Source of the DNA: Sterolibacterium sp.
Lineage (GTDB): Bacteria; Pseudomonadota; Gammaproteobacteria; Burkholderiales; Rhodocyclaceae
Direction of reading: 5' to 3'
Assembly (NCBI GenBank): GCA_018061005.1
Contig: JAGOVA010000006.1
Location: 1 to 64,000 of the forward strand
DNA: 64,000 nucleotides
Position 1 is the first letter of the stretch. Each line of letters begins with the position of its first letter. This document shows positions 33,884-46,400 of this stretch, in pieces. The notes beneath the pieces are model-generated. The model saw only the letters and a list, made by a program, of their open reading frames with translations, had not been told where the DNA came from and ran no database searches. A program made the position numbers and the translations under genes.

Positions 33884-36226
33884 ATGCCGGCTCATCTGCA
33901 CACGGGTTTGAGAGCGACATTTCTGGCGGCTGCCTTGTGGTTGTCGCCTTTCGTGACGGCGCAGGCGGATAACAGCAGCAAACAGTTCGAGTATGCGGCG
34001 AATGGTCGCTTTGATGAACTGCAAAAGCTCATCGAAAATGAAGAGGCACAGCATCTGCTCGATACCCGCGATCGCCACGCGCTGTGCTTTGCCTATTCCA
34101 AGACCAAGCGTTACAACAAGCTCCTGCCCTGCCTGGACAAGCTGGAAGAAGGTCTGCGTAAGGGCAGCCGGCGCACGCGCTTGTTTGGTCTGGACGATGC
34201 CACGCCCATCTTGCACATCATGCGTGCCGATGCGCTGATCGAGCTGGGGCAGTACGCCCCTGCGCTGGTTTCGGCACACAAGGCGCTGGACTGGCTGCGT
34301 GCCGACGATAGCGACGATCTCGACATGTTTGCCAACAGCCTGGCGGCTTTGTCGCTGGCATCGACCCTGAATGGCCAGCGAGCCGCTGGCGAGCGTTATG
34401 CCGGGGAGCTGAGCCAGATCAAGGCATCCTTGCTGACCAATGCCGATTACGCCAGTGCGCGTTCGATGGCCTTGGGGCGGGTGTATATGGCGTTGGGGGA
34501 ATATCAGCGCGCGCTGGATGGCATACAGAGCGACAGCACCTTCAAGCTGAAGTCTTTTCTCGACAATCTGGTCAGTGGCGCGCTGTTCCGTGGCGTGAGC
34601 AACTGGGCCTGGGTGGAGCTGCCGCGCGGTTTCATGATCAACAAGGCGCTGTTTGAAACGGGGCGGTTCCCCGAGGCGCGTGCCGGTTTTGATGAGCTGC
34701 TGCGGATTCCGCAGATCAGGGAAAACGGTGAAATCTACTGGCTGATTCTTAACGATCGCGCGCGGATTGCCGAACAGGATGGCGATTTGCAGTTCGCCAT
34801 CGAGCTTTACAAGAAAGCCATCGCGGTCATTGAAGCGCAACGCTCGACGATCAACACCGAGGCCAACAAGATCGGCTTCGTTGGCGACAAACAGGCCGTT
34901 TATGGTCGTCTGATTGCCGTGCTGTTCAAGACGCGTCAGTCTGCCGAAGCGTATGAATACATCGAGCGTGCCAAGGCGCGGGCACTGGTCGATCTGTTGG
35001 CCAACAAGGAAGACTTTGCCGTGCCGCCCCTGGCCGCCAAACAGGCTTCGGTGCTGCTGGCCAGCTATCGTGCGGCTGAGCATGATGCGCTGGCGCAGTC
35101 GCCCATCGACATGACGCAGGCGTCGGCGGAATCATCGTCACGCACGCGCACCCTCGCGGTGCGTAAGGCGGCCGAGTTGAGCAGCGTGGCGCCCGAGCTG
35201 GCTTCGCTGGTGACGGTGGCCAGTGTGCCCATGCAGGATGTTTTGCAGCAGCTGGCGCCCAAAGAGGCCATCGTTGATTACTACTTTCATGGGAATGAGC
35301 TGTTTGTGGTCACCGTCTCCAGTGCGGGCGTGCGGGCGGCGCGCATCGATGCGCGCGGGCTGGAGGAGCGTATCCGCAATTTCCGCAACCGGATCGAGCA
35401 TCTCGGCGATGATGTTGCCGTGGAGGCGCGCGCCTTGTATGACATCCTGCTCCGTCCGCTGGAGGCCGATCTGGCGGGGCGTGACCTGCTGATTGTGCCG
35501 CACGGCGCACTGCATTACCTGCCCTTTGCCGCGCTCAATGATGGCAAAGCGTATCTGGTGCAAACGCGCGCGCTGCGCTATCTGCCGAGTGCCAGCATCC
35601 TGAAATATCTCAAATCGCCGGGCGACCGGACGGTCGAGCGCGTGCTGGTTTTTGGCAATCCCGATCTGGGCGACCCCAAGCTCGATTTGCCCAATGCTGA
35701 AATCGAGGCGCGGCAGATCAGCCAATTGTTACCGGGGAGCGAATTGCTGGTGCGGAACAAGGCATCTCTGCATGCCTTCAGGGAGTTTGCCCCCAGTTTC
35801 AACTATCTGCACATCGCCTCGCACGGGCAGTTCAATGCGGCCAACGCGCTGAATTCGCGCCTGCTGCTGAGTGCAGACCCGGGAAACGATGGCTCGCTTA
35901 CGGTGGGGGCGTTGTACGGCATCCGTCTGGATGTTGACCTGACCACTCTCAGTGCCTGCGAAACCGGTCTGGGCAAGGTGTTGAGCGGGGATGATGTGGT
36001 TGGGCTGACGCGCGGTTTTCTCTATGCAGGCAGTCGCAACGTGATTGCCAGTCTGTGGCAGGTGGATGATCAGGCTACGGCTGATCTGATGCGGCGATTT
36101 TATCTCAACCTGAAGGCCGGCATGAACAAGAAGCAGTCATTGCGTGAGGCGCAGGTGGCCACGTTGAAATCCTATCCTCACCCGTTTTATTGGGCGGCGT
36201 TTTTCATTACGGGACTGGGTGTCTGA
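33884..36226 (+). CDS. TPR-CHAT domain protein, exported
   Basis: A ~780-residue protein. A signal peptide (ATFLAAALWLSPFVTAQA) is followed by TPR-like helical repeats (residues ~30-380) and a C-terminal CHAT (caspase-HetF-associated) protease-like domain. The catalytic dyad is visible as His in NYLHIASHGQF and Cys in TTLSACETGLG; LTRGFLYAGSRNVIASLWQVDD is the conserved tail. ATG 33884 with GGAGAG is chosen over 33827, which lies inside the terminator region. CHAT proteins can be proteases activated by partner binding through the TPRs. No CRISPR or gasdermin partner is nearby. It converges on the next gene with 20-bp overlap. Confidence 0.88.
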   Translation: MPAHLHTGLRATFLAAALWLSPFVTAQADNSSKQFEYAANGRFDELQKLIENEEAQHLLDTRDRHALCFAYSKTKRYNKLLPCLDKLEEGLRKGSRRTRLFGLDDATPILHIMRADALIELGQYAPALVSAHKALDWLRADDSDDLDMFANSLAALSLASTLNGQRAAGERYAGELSQIKASLLTNADYASARSMALGRVYMALGEYQRALDGIQSDSTFKLKSFLDNLVSGALFRGVSNWAWVELPRGFMINKALFETGRFPEARAGFDELLRIPQIRENGEIYWLILNDRARIAEQDGDLQFAIELYKKAIAVIEAQRSTINTEANKIGFVGDKQAVYGRLIAVLFKTRQSAEAYEYIERAKARALVDLLANKEDFAVPPLAAKQASVLLASYRAAEHDALAQSPIDMTQASAESSSRTRTLAVRKAAELSSVAPELASLVTVASVPMQDVLQQLAPKEAIVDYYFHGNELFVVTVSSAGVRAARIDARGLEERIRNFRNRIEHLGDDVAVEARALYDILLRPLEADLAGRDLLIVPHGALHYLPFAALNDGKAYLVQTRALRYLPSASILKYLKSPGDRTVERVLVFGNPDLGDPKLDLPNAEIEARQISQLLPGSELLVRNKASLHAFREFAPSFNYLHIASHGQFNAANALNSRLLLSADPGNDGSLTVGALYGIRLDVDLTTLSACETGLGKVLSGDDVVGLTRGFLYAGSRNVIASLWQVDDQATADLMRRFYLNLKAGMNKKQSLREAQVATLKSYPHPFYWAAFFITGLGV

Positions 36227-37529
36227 GCTTGCTTTGTATGAAGTCCAGCAGATTTTCCATGCGTCCACCGCTGGCAAACACATGCGGCATGCCGACGATG
36301 ATTTCATAGTTGCCCTGCAGCCCGCAGACAGATACAAACACATTTTCCAGTTGCGGCAGGCAGCTGAGGGTTTGTGCGGCAAAGCCGCCGCCGCTGAACA
36401 GGCTCTTCTTGAACGAGCCCAGGAGGGTCAGGATGGCCGTTTCGTGCAGGACAGGGTTACGGTAGTTTTTTTCGTTGATGGAGAGCATGCCATCCACCCA
36501 AGCGAAAGGCAGGTAACGCATCAGTTCGTACACTTTGCGGTAGCGCATGTCGGCATGGGCATCGTGCAGCTCCTGCAGATGGGTTTTGATGGTGTCGATA
36601 TCGAGGGGGGCGGTGGGCGGCAGGTCGACATACATCATGCCGGTGAAGTTGCTGGTCGTCAGTAGCCCCTCGATTTGACGGCGCAGATTGGCGGGGACAC
36701 CGATCCGTGCCACTTTGTCGCGCTCGCCGTGCTGCCGCACATAACTGGCCATGATTGCGAGCAGACGGGGTAGTAAATGGGGTTGTGGCCCGTCCAGGGA
36801 CAATCGACGCCAGTAGCCGCCCCGGGTTTCCCCTTGTGTGGCACCCATCATGCGGGCGATCGAGATATTTTTTTCGATCACGATCTCACTGCTGGGTGCC
36901 TGACGCAGCAGGTCGGTATCGGTGAAGGATGCATTGCTGCCCAGCAGGGGCTCCCCGCGCAGTGCGCGAAACACCTCCTGCATGAAATGCAGTGTGCCTA
37001 CCCCGTCCATCGTCGCGTGCGACACCCGGAAAATTACTTTGGTGAGCGGCGCAGGGTGTGTGTGGTGTGCACGGTGTGTTTTGGGCATGCCGCGAACCAG
37101 GATGACTTCCGCCGAACGCCCTTCTTCCAGTGACAAAGGCTGCGCGAACAAAGCTTCGCTGCCTTCATTGCCGCGCACATCCCAGGGGCAATTTTCAATC
37201 ACCCGTAACGCTGGAGCGGGCGCGTCGCTGTACCAGCGAGCGTGTTGCCGTTTCCCGCTCAAGCGCAGGCAGGCACCCGGGTTGGCCGCAGCGGCCTGGG
37301 CGATGGCCTGTTGCCAGTGTTGCGGATCGGGCTCGCCCGAGCCTTCGAGGACGAAAACGACATCATGTGAAGCGACATGCGAGCGCGGATGCCGCCCGAT
37401 GGCTGCGTGATAGTACTCCGACACCGTGAGCGGACGTTCGATGCGCTGCTGTGGGCATAGCGGCGGCAGGTGGGCGAACACTGGAGCGGAAGACGGAGCG
37501 GATGACGGAGCGGATGACGTGTGTTTCAT
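36207..37529 (-). CDS. Condensation-fold (HxxxDG) acyltransferase-like protein
   Basis: A 440-residue protein of the chloramphenicol-acetyltransferase/condensation superfamily. The active-site motif is seen as FRVSHATMDGVGTLHFMQEV (His-X3-Asp-Gly). Further features: a Ser/Ala/Pro-rich N-terminus with three SSAP repeats, FTGMMYVDLPPTAPLDI, and the C-terminal VSVCGLQGNYEIIVGMPHVFASGGRMENLLDFI. This could be a wax-ester/DGAT-like, PapA-like or NRPS-C-like acyltransferase. No carrier protein or NRPS is nearby, so the donor is unknown (acyl-CoA likely). Confidence 0.75.
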   Translation of the reverse strand: MKHTSSAPSSAPSSAPVFAHLPPLCPQQRIERPLTVSEYYHAAIGRHPRSHVASHDVVFVLEGSGEPDPQHWQQAIAQAAAANPGACLRLSGKRQHARWYSDAPAPALRVIENCPWDVRGNEGSEALFAQPLSLEEGRSAEVILVRGMPKTHRAHHTHPAPLTKVIFRVSHATMDGVGTLHFMQEVFRALRGEPLLGSNASFTDTDLLRQAPSSEIVIEKNISIARMMGATQGETRGGYWRRLSLDGPQPHLLPRLLAIMASYVRQHGERDKVARIGVPANLRRQIEGLLTTSNFTGMMYVDLPPTAPLDIDTIKTHLQELHDAHADMRYRKVYELMRYLPFAWVDGMLSINEKNYRNPVLHETAILTLLGSFKKSLFSGGGFAAQTLSCLPQLENVFVSVCGLQGNYEIIVGMPHVFASGGRMENLLDFIQSKLRHPVP

Positions 37530-37575
37530 GCGATCACAATATACACGCGCATGGAGGCGGATGGCTGTGAAGCAT

Positions 37576-38408
37576 TTACCGGGTGGGTTGTGATGGGCTC
37601 GAGCGGGCTGTTCTTTCGTAGAGCGGCATCACTTGCGGTAAATGCTGTTCGATTTCTCGAATGCGGTTGGGCCCTGAGGGGTGCGTGGAGAGCCACTGGG
37701 GTGGTGCGCCACGATTGGCTGTGGTCATTTTTTGCCAGAGGGTGATGCCCGCGCGTGGATCGAAACCGGCACGGGCAGCCAGATCGAGGCCGACAAGATC
37801 GGCATCGCTCTCATCCTCGCGGGAAAACTTCAGGGTGAGCAGGTTGCCACCGAGACGGAAGGCGTCCGCATATTTGCCTTGTGCGACAAACTGGCCGAGC
37901 AGGCTCGCCCCCAGGCTGGTCAGCTCACTCTTGGCCATGCGCTCACGCGCGTGTTCGCGCAGGGCGTGGGCGATTTCATGCCCCATGACGATGGCGGTTT
38001 CGTCATCGGTGAGGCGCAGTCCCTCCAGCAGACCGCTGAAAAAGGCAATTTTTCCCCCGGGCATGCAAAAAGCATTGACCTGCTTCGAGCCGATCAGATT
38101 GACTTCCCAACGCCATTGTTTGGCTCCTGGATTATAGCGCGTGGCCAGCGGGATCATGCGCGCCGCAATGGCACGCAGCCGCCGGGTTTGCGGGTGATCC
38201 GCCGGAGCCAGTGCCTGTTTGCTGGCCGCCTGGCGTTTCAGTTCGTCATATTCACTGGCTGCCTGACGTTCCAGGCTGGCGGCGGGCACCAGTTGGCGCA
38301 ATGCCGAAGGTTTGTCGAATTGGATGCCGTCAGCGTGCGCCGTGGTGATTGCAATGCACAGCAGAAGCGGCAGGCTGTGACGCAGCCCGTAATGCGGGCG
38401 TGTCGTGC

Positions 38409-38412
<4 letters not shown>
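37576..38412 (-). CDS. M48-family periplasmic metallopeptidase
   Basis: A 278-residue protease. An N-terminal signal ([12 protein letters not shown]) precedes a Zn site [18 protein letters not shown] (HEXXH) and the third-ligand motif [45 protein letters not shown] near the end is the usual LoiP/BepA-type tail. It likely does quality control of outer-membrane proteins. Its start overlaps the proB end by 4 bases. Confidence 0.92.
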
Positions 38413-40682
<2,270 letters not shown>

Positions 40683-40701
40683 CTGCTCAAGCGGTTGCTG
40701 C

Positions 40702-40962
40702 TCAGGCTGCAGGAACGATGCTGACAGTCTTGCGCCTTTCAGCACCTTTGACTGCGAACAGCACAGCACCTTCCACCTTGGCGAACAGGGTGTGATCCTT
40801 GCCCATGCCGACGTTGTCGCCTGCGTGGAAACGGGTACCCCGTTGGCGCACGATGATGCTGCCAGCGGAAATGACTTCACCGCCGTAGCGTTTAACGCCC
40901 AGTCGTTTCGATTCCGAGTCGCGGCCGTTACGGGAACTGCCGCCTGCTTTTTTGTGTGCCAT
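40702..40962 (-). CDS. rpmA: 50S ribosomal protein L27
   Basis: An 86-residue L27 with the typical start [34 protein letters not shown] and [17 protein letters not shown]. It lies 25 nt after rplU. Confidence 0.98.
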   Translation of the reverse strand: MAHKKAGGSSRNGRDSESKRLGVKRYGGEVISAGSIIVRQRGTRFHAGDNVGMGKDHTLFAKVEGAVLFAVKGAERRKTVSIVPAA

Positions 40963-40987
40963 GGTTCAGGCTCCTTCAAATAACCAA

Positions 40988-41299
40988 TCAGCCAGCGATA
41001 CCGCTGATCTGGATTTCGGTGTAGTTCTGGCGATGCCCCTGATGCTTCTGGTAGTGCTTGCGCCGACGCATCTTGAAGATCTTGATCTTCGGGCCGCGAC
41101 CGTGAGAAATCACCGTGGCCGTTACCTTGGCACCGGTAATGAGGGGGGTGCCGATCTTGACCGACTCGCCCTCACCGACCATGAGTACCTGGTCAAGCGT
41201 GATTTCTGCGCCCACATCTGCCGGTATCTGTTCTACTTTAAGTTTTTCGCCGGCTGCGACGCGATACTGCTTGCCGCCGGTTTTTATGACCGCATACAT
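40988..41299 (-). CDS. rplU: 50S ribosomal protein L21
   Basis: A 103-residue L21 starting [20 protein letters not shown] and ending in the basic rRNA-binding part [23 protein letters not shown] 41299 is preferred to an in-frame start 12 nt upstream because the family begins at MYAVI. Confidence 0.98.
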   Translation of the reverse strand: MYAVIKTGGKQYRVAAGEKLKVEQIPADVGAEITLDQVLMVGEGESVKIGTPLITGAKVTATVISHGRGPKIKIFKMRRRKHYQKHQGHRQNYTEIQISGIAG

Positions 41300-41337
41300 G
41301 ATGGACTCCATTGAAAAAATACTGCGAAGAACCGGCG

Positions 41338-41366
41338 ATTGTACACGCCCCGGCGTTGTGCGTCAA
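41338..41366 (-). promoter_or_regulatory. Sigma-70 promoter of rplU-rpmA
   Basis: On the - strand TTGACG (41366-41361), a 17-nt spacer and TACAAT (41343-41338), preceded by TG. This gives a short leader of about 30 nt before rplU. Confidence 0.85.
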
Positions 41367-41391
41367 AGTATTTTGAAATGTAATGAATGAC

Positions 41392-41420
41392 TTGACGCAT
41401 CTCCCTGTGCCGCCTAACAT
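41392..41420 (+). promoter_or_regulatory. Sigma-70 promoter of ispB
   Basis: TTGACG (41392-41397), 17-nt spacer, TAACAT (41415-41420), 38 nt before the GTG of ispB. It is divergent from, and 25 bp away from, the rplU promoter. Confidence 0.75.
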
Positions 41421-41458
41421 CGCGCTTCCCTGAAAATTGCGCGTTTTCTTTTTCCTCC

Positions 41459-42439
41459 GTGTCCAGTCCTGCCAGTCTTGATTCCCTGTATGCCCTGATC
41501 GCCGCCGACATGCGCGAAGTGGATCGCGTCATTCGTACCCGGCTGCATTCGGATGTGGTGCTGGTTCGTCAGGTTGCCGAATATATTGTTTCTGGCGGAG
41601 GCAAACGCTTGCGCCCGGCACTGGTGTTGCTGGCTGCCGGTGCGCTGGACTATCAGGGCAGGCACCACCATGAACTGGCTGCGGTGATCGAGTTCATTCA
41701 TACCGCAACGCTGCTGCATGACGACGTGGTGGATGAGTCTGAGCTGCGGCGGGGGCGGGAAACTGCGAATGCCATGTTTGGTAATGCGGCCAGTGTGCTG
41801 GTCGGCGATTTCCTCTATTCGCGCGCCTTCCAGATGATGCTGGTGGCTGATGACATGCGGGTCATGCGTGTGCTGGCCGATGCCACCAATGTCATCGCTG
41901 AAGGTGAAGTGCTGCAGTTGATGAATTGCCACAACGTCGATATTGAGGTCGATGACTATTTGCGCGTCATCCGTTACAAAACGGCCAAGTTGTTCGAGGC
42001 CGCCGCGCGTATCGGCGCGATGCTGGGTGGTGCGTCTGCTGAACTCGAAGAGGGGCTGGCACGCTATGGCATGCATCTGGGCACGGCGTTCCAGTTGATT
42101 GATGATGTGCTTGATTATTCGGGTGCTGAAGCTACCACGGGCAAGCATCTGGGCGATGACCTGGCCGAAGGCAAGCCGACGCTGCCGCTGATCCACGTCA
42201 TGCGTCATGGTAATTCGGCGCAAGCGGCCTGTGTGCGGGAAGCCATCGAGCACGGTGGGCGTGAAGATTTCGCCAAAGTGCTCGCCGCGATTCATGCAAC
42301 GGATGCGCTGGCGGTGACGCGCCGCCAGGCCGAGGCCGAGGTGCAAAGTGCGTTGGCTGCGCTGGATGGAATCGGGGCTTCAAATTATCGGGAAGCTCTG
42401 TTAGAATTAGCAGTCTTTGCAGTAGCGCGAGATCATTAA
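41459..42439 (+). CDS. ispB: Octaprenyl/polyprenyl diphosphate synthase
   Basis: A 326-residue trans-prenyltransferase making the quinone side chain. The first Asp-rich motif is LLHDDVVDESELRRGR, the second QLIDDVLDYSG, with GGGKRLRPALVLL for IPP binding. GTG start after TTCCTCC-like pyrimidine tract; no clear Shine-Dalgarno. Divergent from rplU, the usual arrangement. Confidence 0.95.
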   Translation: MSSPASLDSLYALIAADMREVDRVIRTRLHSDVVLVRQVAEYIVSGGGKRLRPALVLLAAGALDYQGRHHHELAAVIEFIHTATLLHDDVVDESELRRGRETANAMFGNAASVLVGDFLYSRAFQMMLVADDMRVMRVLADATNVIAEGEVLQLMNCHNVDIEVDDYLRVIRYKTAKLFEAAARIGAMLGGASAELEEGLARYGMHLGTAFQLIDDVLDYSGAEATTGKHLGDDLAEGKPTLPLIHVMRHGNSAQAACVREAIEHGGREDFAKVLAAIHATDALAVTRRQAEAEVQSALAALDGIGASNYREALLELAVFAVARDH

Positions 42440-42494
42440 TCATTGATTTTTTGATTTCGCCTCCCGTCTGCAAAGTCTGGTTGCTGAAGTTGTT

Positions 42495-42571
<77 letters not shown>

Positions 42572-42586
42572 AACAACAGCGCCGAC

Positions 42587-42614
42587 AAAAAACCGCTCAC
42601 GGGCGGTTTTTTTT
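42587..42614 (+). terminator. Terminator of tRNA-Pro
   Basis: A6-CCGC pairs with GCGG-T8 around TCACGG; strong T-tract. It starts 16 nt after the tRNA. Confidence 0.85.
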
Positions 42615-42725
42615 CGTCTGCATTTCGTCTGTTATCCGCGCATCCCGGTGGATCGTGGCGTGTATATTTCTGCTGTTCAGGCCGGGCGTGTTCGATGCCG
42701 GGCATCCAGCGGAGAGGCTGAAACG

Positions 42726-43430
42726 ATGAGTAGCGAGCAAACAACGGGCGCAACGGCAGAAGCAGGTGCAGACGGGGTCGATGAACAAGCGGCTGCGCGT
42801 GGGCTGCTTCGTTTCAAGCAGATGCTGGTTGGCGCGCATGCGTGGGTTCGGCGCGGCTTCAATCGGGGCGGCGAGGCTGCAGGTGCTGGGGCGGATGAAA
42901 GTGGCGAGAGGGTGGATGGCGTTGCTGAGGGCGAGAGGGTGGCGCGTGTGCCGCGCTCATTTTCCTTGCAGCATACGGCGTTGATTGCCATGGGTGTTTT
43001 GCTGGTCGGCGTATTGCTGGGAGTTTTGGCTAGCTATAGCCGGTTTGCAGAAAAAATCGGTAGTCTTTCCACTGAACTGGAGACCCAGCAGGCGAGTCTG
43101 CAGCGTCTGAAAAAAGAGCATGCCAGCATGCAGCGGGAGTCGAAGTCGGCACAGGATAATTTGCTGGAAATGCAGCGACTGCTGAAAGCCTCGCAGCGTG
43201 CGCTGGCGCAGGCCACGACGGCGGCGCGCAATCAGGGTGAGGGGCGCGATCGCGTGCCCGTGGGTATTTCATCGATGCCACGCGGCCAGAGCCGTCAGGG
43301 ACAGCCTGAGCGCGGGCAGCCAGCGGCGGCGCGGCAGCCGCCGCCTGGGGGTCTGTGCGATATTCATGCAAGCAGCCCGGCGGAAGGGCTGGCGCGCTGT
43401 ATTGAATCGTTCAACCGGGGCGATCGCTGA
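42726..43430 (+). CDS. Uncharacterised single-TM coiled-coil protein
   Basis: A ~234-residue protein of no recognised family. A polar Ala/Gly/Glu-rich N-terminus (~75 residues) is followed by one TM helix (about residues 81-102: LIAMGVLLVGVLLGVLASY). A coiled coil (~108-170, KIGSLSTELETQQASLQRL, heptad-like) and a Gly/Pro/Gln-rich tail end in GLCDIHASSPAEGLARCIESFN with two Cys. ATG 42726 has a GGAGAGG site. The tail would be periplasmic if the N-terminus is inside. It may be an envelope scaffold or signalling partner; no further evidence. Confidence 0.75.
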   Translation: MSSEQTTGATAEAGADGVDEQAAARGLLRFKQMLVGAHAWVRRGFNRGGEAAGAGADESGERVDGVAEGERVARVPRSFSLQHTALIAMGVLLVGVLLGVLASYSRFAEKIGSLSTELETQQASLQRLKKEHASMQRESKSAQDNLLEMQRLLKASQRALAQATTAARNQGEGRDRVPVGISSMPRGQSRQGQPERGQPAAARQPPPGGLCDIHASSPAEGLARCIESFNRGDR

Positions 43431-43446
43431 ACGGGTCAGCGATCGC
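43420..43446. repeat. Perfect inverted repeat between convergent genes
   Basis: GCGATCGCTGA and TCAGCGATCGC form an 11-bp perfect stem with loop ACGGG. The left arm contains the stop codon of the + strand gene. It lies 19 nt before the end of the alpha2 gene on the other strand. It probably acts as a bidirectional transcription stop or 3' stabiliser; no T-tract. Confidence 0.6.
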
Positions 43447-43464
43447 GGACGCACAGGGCGGACT

Positions 43465-46400
43465 TTATTTGCTGGTAGCCGCAGCTTCGGGTCGTTTCAC
43501 GGGATGCGCGCCCGTTGCCTGTCCATGCCACGGGCGGATGCCGATGCGCGTGTCCTGCACCGCGCTGCCGGGCTGGTAACGGTTCATGGCGTGGTTGATC
43601 TGGCCGTAGCCGCCGGCCATGTAGAGTGGGTTGACGAGGCCAGGGATCAGCCATTTGAAGGACTGGTGATTCGGGAACTGGTGTGGCTCCCAGGCGTGGT
43701 AGTAGTAGGCCACGCCGGGGCGCACCATGGCGGCAACTTTGACGCGCATCCGCACCGAACCGTAATTGTTGAAGATTTCGACATACTCGAAATCCTTCAC
43801 GCCGACCCGTTCGGCATCGATGGGGTTGATGTAGACCAGCGGCTCACCGCGTTGTAGGCGCAGCATCATCGGCGTGTCGCGCCAGGTCGAGTGGATCGAC
43901 CAGCGGGCATGGCAGCTGACGAACTGGAAGGGATAATCGCCCCCTGCCTTGGGGCTGTCCTTGTGGATCGGGAACTGCTCGCGCATTTCGATGAACCACG
44001 GGTGATCGATGAAGCTGGTGATGCGCCCGCTGTAGGTCGGCCAGGGTTCCTTGTGCACAGTGAAGCGGGTGAGTGTGGTCATCACGCCCTCGCCCTTCCA
44101 GTCGGGATTGTTGATGGCATCGGCCGCCACAGGCTTGCCTGCCGAGGTGAATTTGGCGATGCCGGTCTGCTTGAGCCCTTCGATGGTCATGCCTTCAGTG
44201 GCATCGCCATGCAGGATTTCCTTCATGACCTTCTCGTCGTCATGCTGACCCAGTTCGCCCTGGTTGGAATAACGCTGGTGCAGGGTCTTGAAGTCGTTGC
44301 TGCCACGGCCGCAGCCATCGAGCACCGGCAGATTCTTTTCCTTCGCGTAACGCTCCATTTCGCGTGTCAGCAGCCAGAAGATTTCCCATTCGCCCTTGGA
44401 TTCCCCCAGCGGTGGCACGGCGACGTCGCAGTAGTGCAGATAAGGCACATACGACATGGTGTACTTGATGCCGGCTTTTTCGTACCAGCCCGCGGCCGGC
44501 AAGATGTAATCCGACTGCGTACCGGTGAATGAATATTTGGGGTTGATATCGACGATGCACTGCATCTCATCCCAGATAAAGGTCTTGTAATACTGCGGCA
44601 TGTTGCTGCGCCGCAGTATGTTGGCACCGCCACTGAAATATACCTTGACCGGCGCCTTGCGCGGCAGTCCTTGCGACCAGTCTTTCTGGCGCGCTTCCTG
44701 ATAGTAGGATTCCAGCGAACGCGGCAGCATGCCTTCGTGCTCTTTGACCACAGCCGCGCGGTAGCCGGGGGCTTTGAAGTTGCTTTCCATCACGTCACTG
44801 CTGCACAGATGGTGCTTGAGGTAATTCATCTCGGTTTCCAGCGCGACATCGCCCTCGGTCTTGCGCTGCATGACGATGTCCAGCACCGCCTGGAACAGAT
44901 CGGCCGGTGGCATGATGCCCAGCAGCGCGCCCAGACGGCCGCGCACGCCTTCGTGGTCCATCTGCATGGCATTATTGAAGCCTTCCATGTCGACGATGCC
45001 GGTGGCCTGATAACCCGTCCCTTTTTTACCCAGCGCGCCCTTCAGCATCAGGCAAAGGATCTTGCTGCGGTTCATCAGGTCGGAATGGACGAAACGGTTC
45101 GAGCCCCACGAAGACAACACCATCGGCCGCTGGCATTTCGCCCAGCCTTCAGCAAATTTTTTGACCTGGTCGACGTGCAGATGGGTGACGCTGGCCGTAT
45201 GCTCGAAGGTCCACGGCTCCAGATGCTCCTTGAGCAATGCGCCCACCGGGGCGATCGCCACTTCCTTGCCGTCATGCAGTTTGATTGTCCATTGGCCATC
45301 GATAGGGGCTTCGAAATCCAGGGTGAGTTTTCGCGTGGTGTTGCCGGTGCAGCCGGGGGCAAAGACGGGCGCATTCTTTTGCGGATGCCACAGGTAAAGC
45401 TGATCGGCATTGCCGCCGCTGTTCAGATCGGTTTCACGCAGGAAACGACCGGTGTCGAGGCGCACCAGCAGCGGCAGGTCGGTCTGCTCGCGGACGAAAG
45501 GCAGGTCGATGGCGTTGACTTCAAACAGATGACGGGCGACGGCCAGTCCCAGCGCTGCATCGGTGCCGGTCTCGATCGGCAGCCATTGGTCGGCATGGAT
45601 GGCGGTGGCCGAATACTGCGGGTCGATGACCACCAGTTCCGTGCCGTTGTAACGCGCCTCATAAAGAAAATGGGCATCGGGAATCTGCGTGACCGACGGG
45701 TTCATCATCCAGACCACGATGAAATCGGAGAGAAACCATTCGTCAGACGAGCCACCGATCTGTGCGGCACCCAGTGCCATGGTCGCGCCGAAATTCAAAT
45801 CGCCGATTTCCCCCCACATGTCGGCAAACAGGCTGCCCGCCTGATACATGAATTTGAAACGCCCGGCGGTGCTGGGGCCGAAGTCGAAGTTGGGGCCGAG
45901 ATCCTGAAACACGGTATCGGTGCCGAATTCGGTGACGGCATCCACGGTCTTTTGGGCGATTTCCTTGATGGCCTGTTCCCAGGAAATCTTTTCCCATTGC
46001 CCCGAACCGCGAGGGCCGACGCGTTTCAGCGGGACAGTGGTGCGCGATGGGCCGTACATGACTTCGGTGTAGCACGCCCCTTTCTGGCAACCACGCGGGT
46101 TGAAATCGGGCACGCCAGGTTCGGAGGCTTCGTAGGTGGCGGATTGTTCCTCGCGCACGACGATGCCGTCCTTGACGTAGAGATCCCATTCGCAGGCCGA
46201 GCGGCAGTTGGCCCAGCCATGCGAACCCTTGACGACCTTGTCCCAGGTCCAGCGTTGCCGGTAGAGATCCTGCCAGTTGCCCAGTTTGGGGGTGGTGCGT
46301 GGGCCGAGGTCAAAATGCCCGGCGGTGGTGCCCTTGAAATGCTGCAGCGGTGCATGACTACGTCCACAACCAAACAGGTTGAGGTTGATTGCCGCACCCG

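Noticed and set aside
33809-35083. 424-residue - strand frame opposite the CHAT gene
   Set aside because: Low-complexity antisense translation; the + strand frame has signal peptide and CHAT catalytic residues.
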